Shown here in pieces: positions 56,078-64,000 of a stretch of 64,000 nt of DNA. Positions within the stretch are counted from its first letter, which is position 1. Each line of letters opens with the position of its first letter. The notes under the pieces were generated by a model that did not search any database, was not told where the DNA came from, and saw only the letters and a program-made list of their open reading frames with translations. The stretch comes from Congeria kusceri (taxonomy: Eukaryota > Mollusca > Bivalvia > Myida > Dreissenidae): NCBI GenBank assembly GCA_027627225.1, contig CM051026.1:4297915-4361914 (forward strand), written 5' to 3'. Position numbers and translations under genes: made by a program.

Positions 56078-56252
56078 TATATATAATATAGTACAATATG
56101 AAAACAAATAAAAACATTTTATCATTGTCCCTACCCCCACGTTGTAATTTTGGGGGCAAATGAAAACAAACACCAGAAGTCTTTCTAAATATTTTTTATT
56201 CCTCTTATGCATCTTTTATTATGGCAAATATTACAAATATTTTATACAATAT

Positions 56253-56422
56253 TTAGGCCAAGAAAAAAATATCATTGGTTCAGGTTTCACTACCAACTCT
56301 TCTTTCATCACCTCAACCTTAAGAAGTTTTAAAAGAAAAAAAAATTGTTTCTTATTGAGTATAAATATGACAAAGATTCCTTCAGTGACACCTGAACCAC
56401 AGATTTTTTCTTTGGCCTGAAC
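56253..56422. mobile_element. Small inverted-repeat element (~170 bp)
   Basis: TTAGGCCAAGAAAAAAATAT...GGTTCAGGTTTCACT on the left mirrors AGTGACACCTGAACC...ATTTTTTCTTTGGCCTGAA on the right. Probably a MITE; family unknown. Confidence 0.65.
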
Positions 56423-56427
56423 TAAAC

Positions 56428-56580
56428 AGGGCTCACCCTGTCTCAACCTTTTCTTTAGCCAAGTTTAAATTCTTCTCATTTGGGGTATTTTTGGGGGGTT
56501 TTATGAAGAAGACATTGTAGCCAAATGGAAAAATCTTTAGCCAAATGTTTCAGTGTGTAGCTAATAGCAGAGTGAGCCCT
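56428..56580. mobile_element. Short hAT-like MITE (153 bp)
   Basis: AGGGCTCACCCTG at the left end and CAGAGTGAGCCCT at the right end are inverted with one mismatch. The flanks AACTAAAC and ATTAAAAA only loosely resemble an 8-bp duplication. It directly follows the element at 56253-56422. Confidence 0.55.
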
Positions 56581-58429
56581 ATTAAAAACATTGTATGTAA
56601 ACCATTATATTTATATATATTTCCAGAAGTCATTTGAAAGAATGCAACGTCGCTCACTGAGGTGTTGATCAGCAAAGCACGCCAGTGGTACAGGATTTCG
56701 ATGGGAAATGTGCAATGCTTGTTCATTTTTTTGTTCTGACCTTACACCCTAGTGATTTACTGAAATGCAAATTTGTAATTGAAAAGTTACTAGTTACACA
56801 CCTGCGTTACCTACAATAAAATTGTATGGTGAATTTGGGCTAATAAACATCTATGCGAGCCATAATCTGTTTTTCTTTTTTTTAAGGGTACAAGGCAAAT
56901 GCTAAGAATTTCAAGTCCAAGCAGAAATTATTTTGAAGGAAAAGTATCGTGCTCACAAGATTTTACACAAAAACATGATGAGAGTTGTATTAAAATACAC
57001 TGCACTTTTTTTTGCTCATTTAGTGTTACAGCTGAACTCTGTCATCTTGAGGTGCTGACGCCTATGGCACTGTTAAAATCTTATTACATTGTTTCTAAAG
57101 TTGTATTGATCATGCACTATTTTCATTCAATATTTTATCTTCCTGGCAACTTCAAGATAACAAGTTCAGTCGTATTATAATATTATTATCATAAGATTTT
57201 GTAATACTATCACTCGCCAATTTATGATGCAGGCAGTTCAATAAGTAATCAGTAATAAATCCCATAGGAAAAATAAAGCAATTTATTTTAAAGCCACCAA
57301 ATGCATTTTGAATATATTTCGAAAAACACTTCTGCTGAAAAATAACAGTATGTGCTAAGAAAATATAACCTGCATGAGTGACTAAAAACAGCCAACAACT
57401 ACAGCATGTCTGACATGGTTTACAATTTCCATAAATAGTTCAATGCTGATAGGCATTGTTTACATGGTTGATGTTGCTTTGTCAGTTTGAAACAAAGTAT
57501 ATTAATTTTTGTGGTATTTAATTTATGGTCACTGTGGATTTAGTGGCTTTAACTCAAATGCAGTATTAATAATGAAAAACTGTCCCACTGTTATCAACTG
57601 GTTAATCTGTTACATCCTTCCAACTTTGGAGAAAATAAAAGTTCTACTTGAATTACTTATTATTGCTGTCATTGGAACTGACACAGTCTGCGAAAGTTTA
57701 CTTCTCTCTATTGAACAAAAAGAAAATGTGTTGTTTTATGTTTTTCAAACATTAAGCAACTACTTATTTGTTACTTGGTTTAAACATTTCAGTTGAAGTA
57801 TCAGTTGCGCACACAAGGCTAAGATGACTGATGACGCAGGAAAAGTCCCTTATTCCAATAGCTCACTAAGAATGTCATGTTCATGGAGGTTATATATATA
57901 CTGAGCATTAACAAAAGCATTGCATGAATTACATAAGCTCAATAAATGAAAGTAATGCACACATGTATCTTACACGAGACAAAATCTAAATATACTCGGC
58001 CAAAAAAAACATTAATTTGTTATCTTTATTGTTTGTGGAATAAATTTCAACCACTATGTCAAAATTTATAATTGAGCAAAACACGATTGAGAACAAGTAA
58101 ATGCACATCTGTGCTACGAAAACATTCTGTTTTATAATCAACCATTGTATATGTTGTATCGTGATCCAATTCCAGGAACGTTGATAACTATACAATGTTG
58201 GTTTTCTTTTTTGGTCGAGTATAAATGCCCGTAATAACATTCAAAGAAATAAACATTTTGTGACATTATCAGTGGTGAATTGCTCAAAACCTGTACAGCC
58301 AATTAAGCTAACAGTCCTAGGCAATTTAATGAAATTATTTCAAGATAATAGTTTTGTAATGAACAGCACAGATGAAGTTATGATAAATATTGCATATTTA
58401 TCAGTAAGTGTGACATACTTTTTTAATAT
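56581..58429. other. No recognised gene
   Basis: AT-rich, chance frames only (such as 57509-57796 and 56899-57180 plus). No domain or splice pattern recognised. Confidence 0.4.
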
Positions 58430-58520
58430 CTGAATGTTGTCAAAATGCTTCAGTATTTGCAGTTAAGACATTTAATGCCATGTTTTGAAAATATGAAATT
58501 CTGTGAACAAGTCCCTTTAA
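58430..58520. mobile_element. Solo right end of the TTAA/tRNA-like element
   Basis: TGAACAAGTCCCTTTAA at 58504-58520 is the same 17-base terminus as at 9010-9026, preceded by related ATGCCATGTTTTGAAAATAT sequence. No matching left end was found nearby. Confidence 0.6.
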
Positions 58521-59499
58521 CAAAGGGAATGTTAAACTCATGGCACTCACATTGTTGAGATACATTCGTATTTCTAGATTTATCCATTTTAGACAAACCT
58601 AAAACTATAAATCTTTGTTGCCAGCATGTCATATAATGTATCTTACTACATAGTATCATATAATGAATAAATTACATATATTGGTATACAGAGGCATTTT
58701 GTAAAAAAATGTATCATTAAGCAAAAACATGTAGAAGCACACATACAAACTTATAACAACATTTTATGAAAGCTACAATTACCAACAATTGTTTTATAAA
58801 CCATTAAGGAAATTATTATCAGTATCCCCAAAGAAATGTTTTACTAAAAACATAAAATATGATTGCTTACAAGAAGTTATTTGAAAAAAACATCCACAAC
58901 ACTTATTAAGTTTACATAATTTGATGTAAATCCCAATTAACTCTTGTCATTTCATTTCACAAAAGTAAATTATATTCTGTATATAAGTTCTCAACATACA
59001 AATCAAAGCCATCAAGTGTGATAATAATGAAGAGTTGTGAATATAATAACATTGATACCAATTATACTGTTTTATACAAAATCATGGCCACTGTACTCTA
59101 ACTCTCAACATCCTCTAGTGTTACATGAATTTAATTTGACCTACGCTTCTTTTTAACAGCCTTTATTATTACATTAAGTTTCATTAAATTACATGTAATA
59201 CTTGACGAGTAAATGATCAACAATGAAATTGATAGCAAATAGCTACCACAGCATGCCCCAAAAGTACCGTACACAAAAATAAGAAACATTTCAACAATTG
59301 TTTGAATACATAAGTTACAGACGTACGGACGGACAAGTGCAATGCTTAATGCCTCCAACTTTGTGGGGGCAAAAAAACACAATCACAGGAATATTTCTTA
59401 AATGAACATATAAACAACAGATATGTTTTTCAACCAAACATACAAATGTCCAGAACAGTTTACAACTGACACATAACACGAATGTCAATCAACTGAACT
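58521..59499. other. No recognised gene
   Basis: AT-rich. GTACGGACGGACAAGTGC at about 59323-59340 and TTGTGGGGGCAAAAAA at about 59361 resemble an inverted start of a tandem-block family (GTCC run next to a GCCCCCA motif), so a minus-strand fragment is likely. This is also the possible 3' flank of the minus-strand gene. Confidence 0.4.
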
Positions 59500-59586
59500 C
59501 TTTGGCATTCTCAAAGATTCTCAGAAATCATTGACCCACTGTGGCCAGCTTGCCTCGACTGGAAGACGCTGCACGTTATAATGAGC
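59500..59586 (-). other. Possible terminal exon of the minus-strand gene
   Basis: A minus-strand acceptor (TGTTTTACAG) precedes GCTCATTATAACG. Continued from the exon at 60515 the frame would stop at once (GSL then TAA at 59578-59576). In another frame it reads AHYNVQRLPVEASWPQWVND then F and TGA, which looks protein-like but is out of phase. So the gene either ends here after three residues, lacks an intervening exon I failed to see, or is decayed. Confidence 0.25.
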
Positions 59587-60004
59587 CTGTAAAACAGAAA
59601 CACAGAGACACTGAAGATGGAAGACCAACTACTCATGTGTGTGAACCAGGATAACAAATACAACTTTTAATGGAAAGATTTATATCAAGAGTAAATATGG
59701 TAAACAAATCTACAAAGTCATGATTTATCATGAAACAATAGCTGAAACATGTTCCTTTTTTAGTTAAAAATAACTTTGACTTTGGCTACAAAAAACGACC
59801 TTCAGTCCTAACCATTGTCTGGATATAATCTGTATGAACAATATTCCACAAGATTTTATTCTGCTTTCCACTCTGATCACCTCCTGGTACATTAACTGAT
59901 ATTTTTCTTTTATTAGAACAGTACTTGATGGTATAGAAATGCATAGTTTCCAATAGATGTTTTAGATAGACAAGACGCTGTGTTTGATAAACACACATGC
60001 CCCT

Positions 60005-60245
60005 GCTTGGTGCAGGACAGCCATTTGAATTATTCTAAGTCCAAATTAGGTCAAGGTCAAAGTGAGGCTGGGTGATATGGGTTGATAAGGAATGGTCATA
60101 AGCAAGAACTGTGTAAGCATCCGAGTGTTGTAGTAAGCGATGTGAAACAGTAAAAACTAGTTAACAACGTATGGACAGAATCACTGAATCACGGATGGCC
60201 AGGACAATCACTATATGCCTCCCACATCAAGATGCCGGGGGAGTA
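60005..60245 (-). repeat. Inverted copy of the GGCATCTTGATG module
   Basis: Reads on the minus strand as CCCCGGCATCTTGATGTGGG then AGGCATATAGTGATTGTCC. It ends with CATTCCTTATCAACCC and CACTTTGACCTTGACC, matching 7118-7320 and 7790-7970. It lies in the intron between the minus-strand exons at 60515 and 59586. Confidence 0.7.
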
Positions 60246-60514
60246 AACGTTTTTGTACAACCAAGAGGTTTCAGTCCTTGATAGACAGGTTTCATACAGT
60301 AAAAGCTCTCGTGAGCCTGATCATTAATGAACTGGGAATGTGATATACAATGAATGAACATTGTGTTCAGGTTAACTTAAACTTAACAAGAAACCATTGT
60401 TTGTTTGCGGTTATTTCAAACCATAACCAAAAGGACCCTATTCATCTGCAAGACTTCATATGAAATCAATTAACAAGCTCACTAAATGGCAGAAAACAGC
60501 TAAACACTGCATAC

Positions 60515-60614
60515 CTCTGGATTGGATTTCTGCGTCTAATGGGGGAATGTCTGAGATGGAGTTTGCCAAACGTCGATACTGCCCACGATGGTCACCAGCT
60601 GCTTTGGCACATAC
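60515..60614 (-). CDS. Minus-strand exon VCAKAAGDHRGQYRRL..., unidentified
   Basis: Acceptor TGTCTCTCTAG and donor CCAGAG|gtatgc on the minus strand. In the phase handed on by the exon at 60828-60953 it is open: VCAKAAGDHRGQYRRLANSI then SDIPPLDAEIQSR, ending one base into a codon. The other two frames have stops. This phase agreement across a ~210 bp intron is the main reason to call the pair coding. Confidence 0.45.
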
Positions 60615-60827
60615 CTAGAGAGACAGAATAACATAAAATTAAATAAAACAATCTTAAATAACACATCTGTATTTTGATACAATCTGAGGTAAATAATATT
60701 TGCTTCATTTCTGTCAGGATTGGTTTTTATTTCACGGGGCTTGCATTACTTAACCTATTGAAAAAACACAAAACATATTCTTTATATATGAAGTTCCATA
60801 ATTGAAATTATGAACTGACATTGTTAC

Positions 60828-60953
60828 CTTTGGTGCCAACTTACAGTCGGGTTTTAGCTGTTTGGTGGCCTTTGAGGGTTCATGTAGCAACAACTTCCCA
60901 TTCAGTGCGAAAGCCTCCACCACCATCTTGTAGTGATATCAGTACATTTGCAC
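60828..60953 (-). pseudogene. Minus-strand exon with MVVEAFALNGK..., in-frame TGA near its 5' edge
   Basis: Acceptor TTATTTCAG and donor CAAAG|gtaaca on the minus strand give a 126 bp phase 0-0 exon. It reads VQMY-stop-YHYK, then MVVEAFALNGKLLLHEPSKA and TKQLKPDCKLAPK. Either translation starts at the internal ATG (minus strand, about 60926) and the upstream part is 5' UTR, or the TGA is a disabling mutation. Any further 5' exons would lie beyond the satellite array, outside the window. I do not recognise the protein. Confidence 0.4.
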
Positions 60954-60984
60954 CTGAAATAAGAGAGTTACTTTAACTTACAAG

Positions 60985-61165
60985 TTAAAGTAAAAGGAAC
61001 TTCTTCACTGATCTTCTTATTTAAAAAAAATGCACTTTAGTATCTTAACTGCAAAAAGTAAAGCATCTGGACTGAAAAAAGAAAAATTAAATTAAGGAAA
61101 AAGATTTTTTTTTTTTAAATTGTCTTCACCCCGACTCGAACCTGAGACCACCGGGATCAAAACAG
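60985..61165. mobile_element. TTAA/tRNA-like element truncated by the satellite array
   Basis: Begins TTAAAGTAAAAGGAACTTCT (like the AGGGACTTGTTCA end) and, near 61135-61150, carries on the minus strand GGTTCGAGTCGG, a B-box-like sequence. The array starts about 20 bp further on, where the A box would be expected, so the element appears cut by the satellite. Confidence 0.5.
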
Positions 61166-61168
61166 ACA

Positions 61169-64000
61169 AAGTATGATAATGATATACACATGCATGTACA
61201 TATACACGAAGTATGATAATGATATACACATACATGTACATATACACTAAGTATGATAATGATATACACATGCATGTACATATACACTAAGTATGATAAT
61301 GATATACACATGCATGTACATATACACGAAGTATGATAATGATATACATATGCATGTACATATACACGAAGTATGATAATGATATACACATACATGTACA
61401 TATACACGAAGTATGATAATGATATACACATGCATGTACATATACACTAAGTATGATAATGATATACATATGCATGTATATATACACGAAGTATGATAAT
61501 GATAGACACATGCATGTACATATACACGAAGTATGATAATGATATACACATGCATGTACATATACACGAAGTATGATAATGATAGACACATGCATGTACA
61601 TATACACGAAGTATGATAATGATATACACATGCATGTATATATACACGAAGTATGATAATGATATACACATGCATGTACATATACACGAAGTATGATAAT
61701 GATATACACATGCATGTACATATACACGAAGTATGATAATGATATACACATGCATGTACATATACACGAAGTATGATAATGATATACACATGCATGTACA
61801 TATACACGAAGTATGATAATGATATACACATGCATGTACATATACACGAAGTATGATAATGATATACACATGCATGTACATATACACTAAGTATGATAAT
61901 GATATACACATGCATGTACATATACACTAAGTATGATAATGATATACACATGCATGTACATATACACGAAGTATGATAATGATATACACATGCATGTACA
62001 TATACACGAAGTATGATAATGATATACATATGCATGTACATATACACCAAGTATGATAATGATATACATATGCATGTACATATACACGAAGTATGATAAT
62101 GATATACACATACATGTACATATACACGAAGTATGATAATGATATACACATACATGTACATATACACTAAGTATGATAATGATATACACATGCATGTACA
62201 TATACACTAAGTATGATAATGATATACACATGCATGTACATATACACGAAGTATGATAATGATATACACATGCATGTACATATACACTAAGTATGATAAT
62301 GATATACACATGCATGTACATATACACGAAGTATGATAATGATATACACATGCATGTACATATACACTAAGTATGATAATGATATACACATGCATGTACA
62401 TATACACTAAGTATGATAATGATATACACATGCATGTACATATACACGAAGTATGATAATGATATACACATACATGTACATATACACTAAGTATGATAAT
62501 GATATACACATGCATGTACATATACACTAAGTATGATAATGATATACACATACATGTACATATACACTAAGTATGATAATGATATACACATACATGTACA
62601 TATACACTAAGTATGATAATGATATACACATCCATGTACATATACACGAAGTATGATAATGATATACACATGCATGTACATATACACTAAGTATGATAAT
62701 GATATACACATGCATGTACATATACACTAAGTATGATAATGATATACACATACATGTACATATACACTAAGTATGATAATGATATACACATACATGTACA
62801 TATACACGAAGTATGATAATGATATACACATGCATGTACATATACACTAAGTATGATAATGATATACACATGCATGTACATATACACGAAGTATGATAAT
62901 GATATACACATGCATGTACATATACACCAAGTATGATAATGATATACACATGCATGTACATATACACCAAGTATGATAATGATATACACATACATGTACA
63001 TATACACGAAGTATGATAATGATATACACATACATGTACATATACACGAAGTATGATAATGATATACACATACATGTACATATACACGAAGTATGATAAT
63101 GATATACACATGCATGTACATATACACTAAGTATGATAATGATATACACATGCATGTACATATACACTAAGTATGATAATGATATACACATGCATGTACA
63201 TATACACGAAGTATGATAATGATAGACACATACATGTACATATACACTAAGTATGATAATGATATACACATGCATGTACATATACACCAAGTATGATAAT
63301 GATATACACATGCATGTACATATACACTAAGTATGATAATGATATACACATGCATGTACATATACACCAAGTATGATAATGATATACACATGCATGTACA
63401 TATACACGAAGTATGATAATGATATACACATGCATGTACATATACACTAAGTATGATAATGATATACACATGCATGTACATATACACGAAGTATGATAAT
63501 GATATACACATACATGTACATATACACGAAGTATGATAATGATATACACATGCATGTACATATACACCAAGTATGATAATGATATACACATGCATGTACA
63601 TATACACCAAGTATGACAATGATATACACATACATGTACATATACACTAAGTATGATAATGATATACACATGCATGTACATATACACCAAGTATGATAAT
63701 GATATACACATACATGTACATATACACGAAGTATGATAATGATATACACATACATGTACATATACACCAAGTATGATAATGATATACACATACATGTACA
63801 TATACACCAAGTATGATAATGATATACACATACATGTACATATACACCAAGTATGATAATGATATACACATACATGTACATATACACCAAGTATGATAAT
63901 GATATACACATGCATGTACATATACACCAAGTATGATAATGATATACACATACATGTACATATACACTAAGTATGATAATGATATACACATACATGTACA
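61169..64000. repeat. 40-bp satellite array, about 71 units, running off the window
   Basis: The unit is AAGTATGATAATGATATACA followed by CATGCATGTACATATACACG. The 40-bp period is kept from 61171 to the window end with no indel seen. Variation is almost confined to two sites: the base after ATACAC (G, T or C) and the base in CAT(G/A)CATG. Because 40 is not a multiple of 3, all three minus frames run through the same three readings and stay open until a T-variant creates TAG. All long minus-strand frames here are therefore artefacts. Confidence 0.97.

Noticed and set aside
61126..63995. Many long minus-strand open frames (up to 314 codons) of MCISLSY.VYMYMHVYIIII type
   Set aside because: They are the 40-bp satellite read in three interlocking phases. 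Frames stay open because the unit lacks stops except where the T-variant makes TAG. No start context, no composition shift, no splice signals.
61169..64000. CRISPR array
   Set aside because: The repeats are contiguous 40-bp units with no unique spacers, and the window is metazoan.

Overview
The window is eukaryotic and metazoan, and reads as intron-rich, AT-rich, repeat-saturated mollusc DNA, most likely a bivalve. Four things support this. There is a spliced B-box/coiled-coil/NHL-type gene of the kind expanded in bivalves. There are 1-1 phase EGF-like and thrombospondin-1-like exons. There are tRNA-derived SINEs with A and B boxes. There are many ~130-175 bp tandem blocks introduced by GTCCGTCCGTC-type runs. 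From memory the B-box protein resembles paralogues in the freshwater mussel Dreissena; that is an impression, not a search result. Nothing bacterial, phage or CRISPR-like was seen.

Layout. 1-9780 and about 14760-24290 are two diverged copies of one ~14.5 kb tandem duplication, and part of a third copy lies at about 28140-28500. Each of the two large copies carries one short EGF-like exon (6922-7021, frameshifted; 22197-22297), and each has its own later insertions. Between and after them lie blocks of tandem repeat families, two hAT-like elements (11268-12091, 12567-13529), TTAA-flanked MITEs, a pogo/Tigger-type MITE (19491-19811), SINEs and several minisatellites. A pair of ~0.75 kb inverted arms (31843-32560 and 33818-34605) encloses a repeat block. 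A linker exon (42488-42571) and a broken thrombospondin-1-like exon (43992-44151) continue the EGF exon's splice phase, which suggests the remains, or a badly hit locus, of a secreted or adhesive multidomain protein gene.

The only intact gene I can fully assemble is the three-exon + strand B-box/NHL gene, join(45441..45775, 48770..49782, 50710..51059), 565 residues. Its first intron has absorbed several repeats. Downstream are a possible two-exon 3' gene end (53752-53824, 55300-55361), SINEs, small MITEs, and a minus-strand set of two or three exons (60953 down to 59576) that I could not identify and that may be a pseudogene. The last 2.83 kb (61169-64000, running off the window) is a satellite of about 71 copies of a 40-bp unit with no indel that I could find. 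The long minus-strand reading frames across it are artefacts of that repeat.

Most short open frames in the window are chance frames or lie in repeats and are not listed as genes. All coordinates and alignments were read by eye; percent identities were not computed.
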